Assembly (NCBI GenBank): GCA_025766275.1
Contig: JAFKAC010000126.1
Coordinates: 1-64,000 of the forward strand
DNA: 64,000 bases
From: Lactarius indigo
Taxonomy: Eukaryota > Basidiomycota > Agaricomycetes > Russulales > Russulaceae
Direction of reading: 5' to 3'
In this document: positions 35,839 to 47,400 of the stretch, piece by piece
Layout: each line of letters starts with the position of its first letter
Numbering within the stretch: the stretch's first letter is position 1
Translations under genes and position numbers: made by a program
The notes under the pieces: generated by a model
The model's input: the letters and a program-made list of their open reading frames with translations, nothing else
Told to the model about the DNA's origin: nothing
The model's database searches: none

Positions 35839-38800
35839 ATGTCTCAAGTTCCGTCTACCGCCACGTCTTCTATGGACTTTGGGAAAATCTTCGAAGCTGC
35901 TTTGAAAGCGTACAACAAACAGACAAAGAAAAACATCGCTTCTCATCCTCTAGCCACCCAGCTGCAGTCCTGCGACTCTCCCAATGCCATTCTCGCCATT
36001 CTTCGAGCTCAAGTACAGGCGTTCGATCGATCTCAAAGCGCAGATGAAAGGTTCACAAAGTGGCTGGATCCCACTGTAAATGTACTGTACGCTTTCTCTG
36101 CGACCCTCGGCGAAGGTGTTGGGCTGGTAAGTGGCGAGATATTGACCCACTTGAGATCTACCTCTGACATGGATAAATACAGGCGTTCCCACCTGCGAAG
36201 GCGATTTTCGCTGGGATTGGCGTCCTCCTCCAAGTGCGCATCTCACTTGGCCCGACATGTATCTTGTTGACATCTCTATCTATTAGGCCGTTAAGGACGT
36301 CCACGCTAGCCAAGATTCTCTTGTGGATCTGTTTGGCAGCATGGAACACTTTTTTAAGCGGCTTGAAAGATATATACATGTACAACCGACCACAGCGATG
36401 ACGGACATTATCGTAAAGATCATGGTCGAGGTGATCTCAATCCTTGGGATCGTGACGAAAGAGATCAGGCAGGGACGAACCAGTATGCCCTTTCCCTTCA
36501 ATATATCCCCAGATATCGAACATCACGCAGAGAAGTACCTGAAAAAGCTGATTGGAAGAAATGACGTCGAAGACGCGCTTCAGCGACTGGATCGATGGAC
36601 GCAAGAGGAAGCTCGTATGGCAGCAGTAGAAGCGCTGACGATCACCCGTGGCATTGACGACAAGGTGGACGGTGTCGGTGAGACGTTACAGAGCGTCAAT
36701 ACGAGAGTAGAGTGTATCGACGACAGGGTGCGAAGCGTCGACAACAAAGTGGGTTCGGTCACCCAAGGTGAGTTATACCTGCATTTGCCGGCCCCCGAAC
36801 CTATCTTCGGACCCCGTTAGATGTCAAGGAGAACGGAGTAGCCATTAAACAAGTCGTCGATCAAGTCAGCGATCTGAATCGTCCGTCGTATTCTAACCTC
36901 ATTCCATCACCAAACCTTGACCACTGGCACTCTTACAGGGAATGAGTTGCGCCAGAACCTTCGAAAATGGATCGCCCCCCCGGATCCATCCGTCAATTAC
37001 AACACTGCTTCCGATGTTCATCACGAGGGTACCGCGGTATGGTGTACCAACGGGAACACCCTTGCAAATTGGAAGATATCTGGCCCTTTGTTATGGATTC
37101 ACGGAAAACGTACACTTCCTTCACCATTTCAGTTTTAACTTTCCACTAACGAATTATGGATCGATAGCTGGGTCGGGGAAGAGTATTCTCAGGTGCGCTA
37201 CCCCCGCTGAGTTGCGTCCTACTTGGACTTATGTGATGAACAAGCACTGTGATCATCCGCGACATTAAATCCTTGGCCGATTCTGGATCGGCATTCTTGG
37301 CGTATTTTTACTTCGATTTCAAAGACAAAGCGAAACAGGACTCCCGCGCATTATTATCCTCCCTTCTAGTCCAACTCTCAGATCAATCAGATATATTCTG
37401 TGACGCCCTCTCCTCCTTGTACTCTGCACACAAACAAGGATCGGAACAACCGTCCAACGGCTCGCTTTCACAATGCCTCAAGTCTATGCTTACCGCCGCT
37501 GCAGGACCAGTGCCAATCTATCTTGTCTTGGACGCTCTTGACGAGTGTCCGTACGATTCTGGATTACCGTCGCCACGTGAAAAGTTACTGGACCTCATAG
37601 ATGATATTGTTAGTCTCCGCCATCCTACTCTGCGATTATGTATCACAAGTCGACCCGAGTTCGACATCCGTACCGCGCTCGAGCCTTTGGCAACTCAACA
37701 AGTATCCCTCCACAACGAAACCGGACAAATCCAGGACATCAACAATTATATCACGCATTTTATCCGCTCGGACAGAAAGACGAAGAGATGGCGAGATGAA
37801 GAAAAGGATATGGTGATCGAGAAACTGACCGAGAAAGCAGACGGCATGTAAGGATAACCTTGAATGCTCACGGTGGTCCCACTCTTATGCTCTGACACAG
37901 GTTTCGGTGGGTTTATTGCCAATTGGAGGTGCTGCGACACTGTTTCCCGACGAATCTGCGTCGAATTCTCGAAGAATTGCCGAAATCACTGGACGAGACG
38001 TACAAGCGGATCCTGAAGGAGATCGACAATGCGAATCGGGAGCACGCATATCGACTTTTGCAATGTCTCGCGGTTGCCAGTCGCCCATTCCGGGTTGAGG
38101 AGCTTGCGGATGTGCTTGCATTTGACATCGGTCCAGGAGGGATTCCGAAATTGATCGGGGATTGGCGGTGGGAAGACCGAGAAGAGGCGGTGCTATCGGC
38201 GTGTTCCAGTTTGGTCGACGTGATCGTCGATGACGGCTTCCGAGTTGTCCAGTTCTCTCACTTTTCCGTAAAGGAATTCCTGACATCGGATCGCCTTGTG
38301 GATTGCGCAGAAGATGTGTCCCGTTTTCATATCTCCGTCGAACCTTCGCACATGATTCTTGCCCAGGCGTGTCTCGGCGTCCTACTCTCCCTAGATGATG
38401 GTACTGAGGATAAAGATGGCATCAAGAAGGTCCCTCTTGTTCGATATGCTGCCGAATATTGGGTTGGGCATGCCAAGGTCGGGAATGTAGAAATGCGCAT
38501 AAAGGATGCAATGGACGATTTCTTCGACATCGACAAACCCTATTTTCGATCGTGGGTCCGAATACATGACGTAGACAAGCCCGAGAGGTCGTGGCAGGAT
38601 GCCACATTGACTTCAGCATCTCCCTTATACTATGCTGCATTCTGTGGATTCCACGGTCTCGTAAAACGCCTCATTGACAAACATCCACAGCAACTAAGTG
38701 CTCTTGGAGGCCGCTGTGGGACTCCGCTTCATGCGACGCTCTTCAAGGGTCACATCGAGGTCGCCCAGCTCCTTAGAGAGCGCGGCGCTGACCTGAATGC

Positions 38801-39404
38801 CCTCAATGTGAAAAAGGTGACTCCACTTTACCTTGTGTCACAACACGGACGCCTTGCCGCCGCAAAGTGGCTGCTCGACCGTGGTGCGGACGTGAACTTC
38901 CAGGACACGTACCGCCAGACCCCACTGTACTGGGCAGCTGCTTGCGGGAACATCGAAGTTGCTCGGATACTCCTTGAGCACAATGCGGAGGTCAACACCC
39001 GGGTTGTCGATGGATCTACTCCACTTATAGCGGCATCGTTATACGGATACACCGATGTTCAAGTTGTGCGGTATTTGCTGGACCACAATGCGGATGCGGA
39101 TATCCGCGACGACGAAGGAAACACTGCGCTGCATTTCGCAGCCCAATTCGGTCAGCTCGAAGTCTGTCGGACGCTACTCGAGAGCAATGTGGAGGTCAAT
39201 CCCCAGGATAACGAGGGATCGACCCCATTACACCGAGCATCACAGGGTTGGACTAGAGAACAGTTAGACGTTGTACAGCTCTTGTTAGACCACGGTGCGG
39301 ATGTGCAGCTGCGCAACCACAGAGGAAAGACCCCATCCGAGGTATCCTCAGGCCCAGACCGGCAGGAAATCATGCGGTTGCTCTCCTGGCACGCAGCACA
39401 ATAA
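35839..39404 (+). CDS. NLR5: Goodbye-NACHT-ankyrin STAND receptor (8 ANK)
   Basis: Intact paralog of 1044 aa (exon sum 3135 nt; supported exons include 35839-36126, 36531-36767, 37168-37192 and 37901-39404). Goodbye domain, five heptads (one reading CIDDRVR), Walker A GKPGSGKS, Walker B LVLDALDEC with one extra Ala just before it (TAAAGPVP), FSHFSVKEFL, and about eight ankyrin units, one with a two-residue insertion (YTDVQVVRYLL). The region from the last-exon start to about 38200 is almost identical to NLR4 (roughly four differences over 250 bp by eye), while the ankyrin part differs more, which suggests gene conversion or strong constraint on the NTPase side. Confidence 0.9.
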
Positions 39405-40584
39405 GAGAACGAGACGGAGGATAGTTAACTTGTCGACCTATGTAAGTGACGATTTCCCTGCTCATTTACAGTATATTGACTCCCTCTACAGCGACTCACA
39501 TTATCTATGAGGTGAAATCGTGTGTAAAATACGTGTGATCGTTTCGAATTCCTGTTATACGCGTGTAGTTGTCCCTACGTCGTTCTTTTATTAACGGTAC
39601 AGCGCTTGTACTACTTCGTTCTCAGAATCGAGAACACTCTTGCGACATACGGCGATCAGATGAGCTCCGAGTCAGGCTGGAGTGACTGGTGTGATTCGTG
39701 AGAACTGGCTTCAGGCATTTCGATTGAGGTCTATCCGGGTCACCATTTGTAGGAGCGTGAGAAAGCGCGACTCAGCGTTTGGGAGAAATGGCTAATAACA
39801 TTTGTGTATGTACCTGTAGGAGCGCGAGAAAGCGCGACTAAATACACCGTAAGGTAACATATGAGAATGTAAAGTAAGTTACTAACCTCAGTGTTTGGGA
39901 GAAACTGCTGAGGTATGTACTCTAAGACTACAAAGTGTATAAGTATGAAAGAAAATTAATTTCTCAGGATGATAAAGTAAGACCACGGTCAGGCAACTGA
40001 GCCCAACTTAACACGTTCATGTGTTGCCGGTCCAGCCGGCCCGAGACTGTTCGACACTGGTTCATCATGTGTGGCTGAACCAAGGGCTAAACACTCCAGC
40101 ACCATTTAACTGGGATGGGACTTCCCATTGATAGCAGCAGTGCAGGAATGAGCTCGTAAAACTAAAGACCAAAGGTATGACTCGCCCTTTTGAAATTATT
40201 TCGAGGTGTTTACTGTGGCGCAAGCTCGCAGTTCAATAATATTGATCCAACTAATTTCCAGTCCCAGAGTGTAGGGGGTTCACACACATACAGAACCCTG
40301 AGCAAACATGGGGGTCTACAAACCTGAAACGAAACCTAACCCTCTCATTGCAAGTGATGTTAGCACCCTCAACAATTGCGAGACCAGCGCTTCGCATTGG
40401 AATTGGAACTGATTCCATGCAGAAAAGCGAACGCGACATGTCTATGAGCCTAGGATAAATACAAAATGTAAGTATACAGATACAACGGTATCTATCCTCA
40501 AGGCGTCCATTCGCCCGACACCTAATGTTCCGACGTTGTCCTACTTCTGAGCACGAGGGCATATGACATCACCGTTGCGTACAT
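39405..40584. other. NLR5 3' flank with solo LTR
   Basis: Common NLR 3' flank, a solo LTR (annotated separately), then the conserved 3' flank of the H2A.Z relic. No gene supported. Confidence 0.5.
39748..40101. mobile_element. Solo LTR, 354 bp, with 5-bp target duplication CCATT
   Basis: Starts TGTAGGAGCG and ends CACTCCAGCA, imperfect inverted termini of the TG...CA type. CCATT flanks it at 39743-39747 and 40102-40106. Other units have the empty site (TCACCATTTAACGAGG near 61755). Internally the block TAGGAGCG(T/C)GAGAAAGCGCG occurs twice. It is unrelated to the copia LTRs at 44.1 and 49.6 kb. Confidence 0.85.
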
Positions 40585-41115
40585 TACGCAGCTGGTGCGC
40601 CTTCTGGTTTCTTAATCTTTCCGGCAGTCGGGGCCTTATGAATGAACAGCAGCCCGCCACCACCAGCGATCGTTGCTCGCGTATCGAGCTCGTCTCCCCG
40701 AATAACGAGTTGTAGATGTCCTGGCGTGATACGCTTGACACGGTGATCTTTTGAGGCATTTCCTTGATCACCATATGTGTAAGTACAGTACAGAGGAGAG
40801 AAGAGCACGCGACGGACCTGCTATCTGCAAGATCTCGGCGGTGAGGTATTCAAGGATAGCCGAGGTGTAAACGGCGGTCTTCGCGCCGATGCGGACGTTG
40901 TTCTGTGTGCACTGTTTCAGTTATCTGTTGATACGGCCATCGGGGAACTAGAAGCATAATGACCTGGTGCGGAGCGCGTGAGTAAGGTGAGGGTGAAAAA
41001 GAAGCCGTCCTGGAAGCCGGCTTCCGCGTTGGGGGTCTGAATACCTTTGACCTCGGTCGAGGGAGGTTCGCCAACTTTGGATTTTCCGCATTTCCCGCTT
41101 TCGGTGGCATTGCTT
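40585..41115 (-). pseudogene. Histone H2A.Z relic, unit E
   Basis: The tail QKPEGAPAA, the exon with TAGKIKK-like and [12 protein letters not shown] remnants, the [16 protein letters not shown] segment and the N-terminal exon with GKSKVGEPPSTEVKG are all traceable in order on the - strand. Frameshifts interrupt the coding exons. One of the better preserved H2A.Z relics. Confidence 0.8.
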
Positions 41116-42046
41116 GGAATGTTACTGATACCGAACTGCAGTCAGGGAGTACACGTGAGGCATTCTGACAAGACTAGGGGGAGGTGTGGATGCCTCGCCC
41201 GAGAAAGTGCAATGAAGGTCCGATGTGAGTTTGATACGATGTCTGGTGTGTAGATGGGGTCCACATGTGCGCCAGACACGCAGGGGAGAGGGCACGAAGG
41301 GAAGGCGGTGAGTGCTCGGTAATAGGAACAACTCATTCACGCCCCGCTGTGTTGCGGCAATGACACATCCCAGATCCGGTAAACGCCGAGTCGAACATCT
41401 CGTTGAACAAACAGTCACGATAACACACACGAAAGTCCTGTACCAAGGAATGATAGATTCCCCACCATTGTGTTGTGGCAACACACCCGGGGAGGGACGG
41501 ATAAATAGGGTCACGTGAAGACCATGTTGCGTTGAACACCTCGTTTCCTGACGCGCGAACCTTACAGGAGCATGCTACGCAAATCGATTGGAATGAAGTA
41601 GAACAGCAAGGTGACTCAGATAAGCACCGACAGTTCGTGAATCGAGACTCTAGACACCGCAGCCATCCGGATAGAGAACTGACAGGAGGTTCAAGGGGTG
41701 AGCTGTGCACATTCTTCATCTTCAGGAACTATTCCTCCGTGGCGCCACAAGATGAGAAGACCGACCGCTCCTTTGAGGATACAAAGAGGTGACAGTAGGA
41801 CAAACACGAGCGCGGACTGACTGGGAAGAGTGAGTACATGAATCAATCGCAGCAGGGAGGTCGCCATCAGAAGTAGAGGCGCACATGTTGCAGCAGTGGG
41901 TCCAAAGAATAAATCTGTGCGAAAGAAAGGCTGTTGAACTGTGACGTAAGCAAGCTCCAATTCGCTTGCAACCAGCCGCGCGCTGAAAAAGGCAAATTGC
42001 GACGCTTGCACTACAGTAAGTTACGGCCACAGTCGCGATAACGCTT
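41116..42046. other. Spacer between the H2A.Z and Rex1 relics, unit E
   Basis: No supported gene. About 41530-41930 has no obvious partner in the other spacers. 41947-42000 matches the common spacer found near 55207. Confidence 0.4.
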
Positions 42047-43540
42047 GCGATGTCTCTGGCCATATCATAACTGATTCTAGCCCACCGAACTGGATCAAAG
42101 TGCAAGTCAGTCTCACCCACCCGCCATCTAGCCATCATACCCATCGATTCGTAGAACAAAGCCTCGTCCCACATATCGTCTTTTCTCTACCCCCACTTCC
42201 CTCTCTGCCACGGGGAGCCCCAATCTATCCATCCCTGACCCCGCTCGAACTCCCAGACCTCCACACTTCTGTCGGCCTCCACTTGGGAGAGGCCACGGCA
42301 CTCTACGGTGGCCGCATTCTGTTCATCCCATGCTCTTTTTCCAATGCACATCCCATTCGCGCACCGGGCAATGCAAACACGCATACACTCTGTCCTTGAC
42401 ATATTCTTTCAGGCTCTAGTAAGTGGTGAGGGGAAAATAAGACGCATACAGGAGCGCATTTCTGGTTCGTGTCTTTGCTTTCTTCCTCATTTTGGTCGTT
42501 TACTTGTACCTCAGTGGAACACACGCAGAATAAGAGGACCGCATAGCACCCCGTAACAGTAGAACAAATGGTCAAGTATGACTTTGGGCGTTAAAAGCCA
42601 GAAGGGGTGGATAGAGATGTCCGTTCTCAAGTACACACTTCTACGCACAGGCGCCTTTCTTGGTCCTAGTGACGACGGTCAGGTTGGCGATGCGTGCTGC
42701 GATATGAGTCTATTTTTTAGATGCGAGCAAATTCGATCAACAACTCGACAGACGCGGAGACGACGAAAACTGCAACAACGCTTGACCCTGCAACAATGAC
42801 GCTCAGATACATCTTCGTGTGCTCATAACTCTTCAACAATCTCGCTGGGCCGTTCTCTCGAATCAGGCCCACATACCCACAACTTGCGCACCCATGCTGC
42901 ATTGGCACTGCGATACTCTTCCACTACCCACACGGTCGATCCGTCAAGCCGGGACTGGTATTGCTTACGCGCAAGTGGCTCGGACGTCCTATGCGGGATC
43001 GCGGGCCTGGGGGTTCAATCCCGAAGAGGGTCCACGTGCATGTGTAGATTCAAGATTATGAACTGTGCGTCCCCTTAAGACTAATTTGACGGATTTCCCA
43101 GCCAAGGGCCCAAGTTCGAGGCGGATTGTGATCCTGGGGTGCATCGCACGTTCGCACTCGTGCAATCGCGGGTCTTACGGCGCACTGATGGCGTGTGTCG
43201 ACCACGGCAACCCCGGCGCCTGGCATGGTACGTTTGCGATTGCGCTCACCACGACCATCGCCTGTGGGAATGACGTGGAGGTTCTCGAGGGTGCTAGGAA
43301 CGCTGGACTCTCACGAGTTGGTATTCGGGCGACAGATGGGATTGAGGGATGTCCTTGGAGGTGCGTGGCCCCTCTCAACCCTCCAGTCCTATATCGTCAG
43401 TGGTTAATTGATTCATTACAGGGATCACGCCCAAGGCAGCTCCAGCTCTGGGAGATTCACGGGAACTGGTGGCGGTGCAGTTCTTTGGAGTAAGGCAGAC
43501 GGTCGATCGTGAATGGGGATGTTGTTCGCTGGGCAAAGAC
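42047..43540 (+). pseudogene. Rex1 exonuclease relic, unit E
   Basis: Starts with the exon-2 equivalent (ATGTCTCTGGCC, CTGGATCAAAGTGCAAG) and follows exon 3. The exon-4/5 region with VDCEM is lost. Exon 6 fragments and exon 7 (HGNPGAWHG in a local frame) remain, and the final exon is mostly deleted. Non-functional. Confidence 0.75.
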
Positions 43541-43966
43541 ATGAGACCATTGATAGTTCGCGCTGGCGATGAGTGTGATATTATATCCCCTCTTTACTCT
43601 CAAGCTAGAAGGCACCACTAACGGCGGGCATCATCTCCCCGCGAACCCATATTCTCGCTCACATCTCGAGCCAGAATTTGCAAATACAGATTCTTTGGGG
43701 CTGGTTCATTCCATAAGAGGTCGAAACTAGTTATGTGCCGGGTCATCATGTAAACTGATGGTTGAATGCATGGTTCTGTCCATGAGGCACTCTTGATCTC
43801 GCAAGAATGGCTCAAAGTAGAAAAAAAGGGGAGAACTTGCCGTTTGGTTCTCATATTTATACCTGTCCAAGAGTGATGAACAAATGTATGCGTGACACTC
43901 TTCCTGCGTCTTTTGCATATCGGGCTGGCCGCAGCGAATCTGTGCGTGTAAGTCATCGTCGCGGCT
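43541..43966. other. Spacer upstream of the NLR6 promoter remnant
   Basis: Rex1 3' flank and NLR upstream sequence. No gene supported. Confidence 0.45.
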
Positions 43967-43993
43967 TCCTGGGAATATCAAGGCGTCTATCTG
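43967..43993 (+). promoter_or_regulatory. Conserved upstream element of NLR6, separated from its gene
   Basis: TCCTGGGAATATCAAGGCG followed by TCTATCTG is the NLR6 copy of the motif. The 5.7-kb copia insertion now places it about 5.8 kb from the NLR6 ATG instead of about 135 bp. Confidence 0.55.
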
Positions 43994-44125
43994 TTCAACA
44001 CGAGGCGCCCTATCCTGGCCGTGATTCAGGAGCTGTGCGAACCGGTGCCCTCAAGATTTAACTACCCTTCCCAGCGAGATTTGCCTGTATCCCCAAGTAT
44101 CCACCTAGGTTCCTTCAACTATCAC

Positions 44126-44130
44126 TATGT
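44126..44130. repeat. Left target-site duplication TATGT
   Basis: Five bases directly before the 5' LTR, identical to 49839-49843. They contain the original NLR6 start codon. Confidence 0.95.
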
Positions 44131-44366
44131 TGTCGATGTGGAGTTGGGGTCACGCCACACAGTGGCGGGGCCACGTGATACGTCGTATATACGCGTCGGT
44201 GTCTGAACTATCTCCCTCAGTCGTTCTTATCCTACCGCAACTGAGGGTACGTACCACACTCACTAACTACCTTACCGCTCGACTAATCGTACGACTAGAT
44301 CGTCCTAGGTATAATATAATAGTCGTTCTTATCCTACCACGACTGAGGATCGTCCTAGTTCTTACA
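44131..44366 (+). repeat. Copia 5' LTR (236 bp)
   Basis: Begins TGTCGATG and ends TCTTACA. It differs from the 3' LTR at two positions only (44339 A versus 49811 G; 44352 G versus 49824 A). A TATA-like run TATAATATAAT lies at 44310-44320. The word AGTCGTTCTTATCCTACC occurs twice within the LTR. Confidence 0.95.
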
Positions 44367-44378
44367 GGTTATGGGCCC
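44367..44378 (+). other. Primer-binding site complementary to the initiator tRNA-Met anticodon arm
   Basis: GGTTATGGGCCC directly follows the 5' LTR. Its reverse complement GGGCCCATAACC is the anticodon stem-loop of eukaryotic initiator tRNA-Met. This is the half-tRNA priming mode known for Drosophila copia, not 3'-end priming. Confidence 0.85.
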
Positions 44379-44482
44379 GTAATTGCCTGGAATCGCCTCA
44401 AACGCTATAACTCCTCAACTCACATTCAGCTCTTCTCTCACGCAATTACCTCCCTGAATATTCACCCCTCTCTTTAAACTCC

Positions 44483-47400
44483 ATGACTTCTGCAAATCCT
44501 GGAACTCCCTCGGGCGCTCCCTCTGGGACTACTGGCACTGGGGGTACCGGCGGGGCTACTGGCTCTGGCGGGACAACTGGGGGTGCGCCTGCTGCTGGCC
44601 ACGATGACGTATTCGTCAACCCTCAGGCGTTCATTGCCGATTCGGCCTGGCCGAAGGAACTCATCCTCGATCGTTTGAAATCCAACTGGCAGGAATGGAA
44701 CCGTCGACTGACACTTGTCGCCGATCAGCGACTCTTCTCTGGCTATCTCGATGGGTCCTTCCCTTGCCCTGATCCGGCACTCCATCCCAGAGCGGCCGTC
44801 AACTGGAAGGTCAGCGATCGCGCGCTGCGCGGGTTCATTCTAGAGCACGTGGCGAACGCCGAGTACGACACTGCCAGCCCCTTCGCAAAGGCGCACGATG
44901 TCTACGAAGCTTTGCGCAAGATGCATGAATTCCTCGGGCTCCACGCCCAAGTCCACATCATCCAAGAAGCACTGAACATCCGCTTCAACTTCGCATCCCC
45001 CTTGAACCTGAGCTGCATGCTGGAAGCCATTGATCGCCTCCACGACAGATTCGTGAAGATGGGGAAAATGGACGACGACAAGCTAAAAATAATATTCATC
45101 ATCAACGCGCTGGAGTCAAACCCGCAGCTTCAGTCCACGGTCAACGAAATGCTCGAATCAAGCGCCAACATCACTTCAGCGGATATCAAAAATCGTGTCC
45201 GCAGAGAGGAACAGCTGCTCATCCATAGAGAGAGAAAAGGCATCCCCATCACCATGGCCAGCACAGCACTGGCAGCCGTCGCGAAGCAGACAAAGCCGAT
45301 CTGCGCGAACTGCAAGCATACAAATCATCGCGTGGAATATTGCATTGCACCCGGTGGCAACATGGCCGGGAAGACGATTGAAGAAGCCCGCGCTGCCCAA
45401 AAGGCGGCGGCGACCAAAGCCCGCGGGAAGAATGCCAACCCGCAGATGGCCAACGTCGCCCAGCCCGCTGCAGCGACGCCGGAAACGCCGCCAAATGCGA
45501 CAGCGTTCACAATCAACGGCAAACGCTACCTGATGGTGCCCGACAACACCCCTGTCCCTACTCCCCAGCCTCCACCTGCACCCGCGGCAAGCGCCGCTGT
45601 CGTGGTGGTGCCCAAGCATATCCCCTTGGACCCCTACGATGAGGAGGAGTACCTCGCCATGCTCGCCACCACAGACGACGCTCGCGCCTCCGTTGATTGG
45701 AGTGCCAACACGAAGACGTACGCTACGCAGGCCGTCTCGTCAACGGCGTACACAGCTGGCCGCTGTGCCATCGCGCGTGCGGACCTCCCGTTCATCCTGG
45801 ATACCGGGGCGACCTGTCACATATCCCCCGAAGCATCCGATTTTAAGACACTCAAGAGCATCCCCAAGCACCCCGTCAAGGGATTGAGCGGCTCTGCCAT
45901 CTACGCAACCGGCGTCGGAGACATCGAGCTCTGTATTGCCGGGGGGCACAAGCTGAAACTTACAAATGTCCTATACATACCTGACTCCTCCGTACGCCTT
46001 GTTTCCATCCTCGCTCTGAACAAGAGCGGGGACTACACCACTCACTTCGACTCCTCCGCGTGCTGGGTGACTAACCGTAGCGGCACAGTACTTGTCCGCG
46101 GTTCACTGTCAGCCAGCAAGCGCCTGTACGTGCTGATGACGCAGACCCCCTCCGTGCAGCACAAGAAAACTGTGGCGGCCACGGCTCTATACGCCAAAGT
46201 CCCCGATATTGAAACTTGGCATCACCGGCTCGGTCATTGCAATGCACGCACGATCGTAGAAATGGCAAAGAATAAAGTGTCCAAAGGTATGCCAATCGAC
46301 CTCTCTTCCCTTCCCACCAAATGTGATCACTGCACGCTCGGGAAGCAGACGCGCTCGTCCGTTCCGAAGGCGCGTGAAGGGAGTAAGGCCGAAACGAGAT
46401 TGGGAAGGGTATATGTCGATTTGTGCGGTCCAATGGCTGTGGCTTCGCATTCCGGGAAAGTTTATTCAATGAACATAATCGACGATTTTTCTGGTTATGT
46501 TTGGAGCATTCCCTTATGTTCGAAAGCGGAAGCGTGCGAAGCCATCCAAACATGGCACAAGGCAGTGACCGTCCAAACCGGTGAGAAGCTGCGGATCCTC
46601 GTCACCGACAATGGTGAACTGGTCTCCGAAAGCGTCCGCAATTGGTGCGCGTCGGAAGGGATCGAGCACCAACTCACGGCCCCCTATACGTCCGCCCATA
46701 ACGGACGAGCAGAGCGTCTTCACAGAACTCTGCTGGGAAAAGCGCGAACCATGCGCCTTGCCTGCAACACCCCTGCCTCACTTTGGGACGAATTCTGTGC
46801 GACAGCTGCCTACCTCACCACGCTGACAGCTTCCTCCGCTAACAACAGCAAAATGCCATACGAACTGTGGTTCGACCGACGACCTTCCCTGTCACATCTG
46901 AGAGAAATCGGTTGTCGCGCCTTCGCTCTGCATACCCCGGCGATCCCCAAGATCTATGAACGCTCCTCGCCCTGCATCCTGATTGGTTACGCACCTCATG
47001 CTAAAGCTTATCGTCTCTGGGACCCGGCTTCTTCTCGCGTCTTTAATTCCTTTCACGTCTCTTTTACTGAACATCTTGATTCTAAACCAACTCCCCTATT
47101 ACCTGGTACTATACTCGGCGCCGCCCCTATTCCTCCTTCCCCATCTTGGGACTACCCCGGACCTATCCCCACTACCCCTGACGCGGTGCACCCAAATACC
47201 CCTTTTTCATCCTTCCCTAGCGATACGCGATTAGATTTAGATTACGTGAACCCTTACGATACTACGTTTACGCATGATATGATTAACAACGCACCCACCC
47301 CTCCTCACCCCATTACGTCGAATACCGTCACCCAGAATAACGTCACCCCCACCTGTCAATCACAAAACAACACAAACACTTCGATCAACAACGCCACTCC

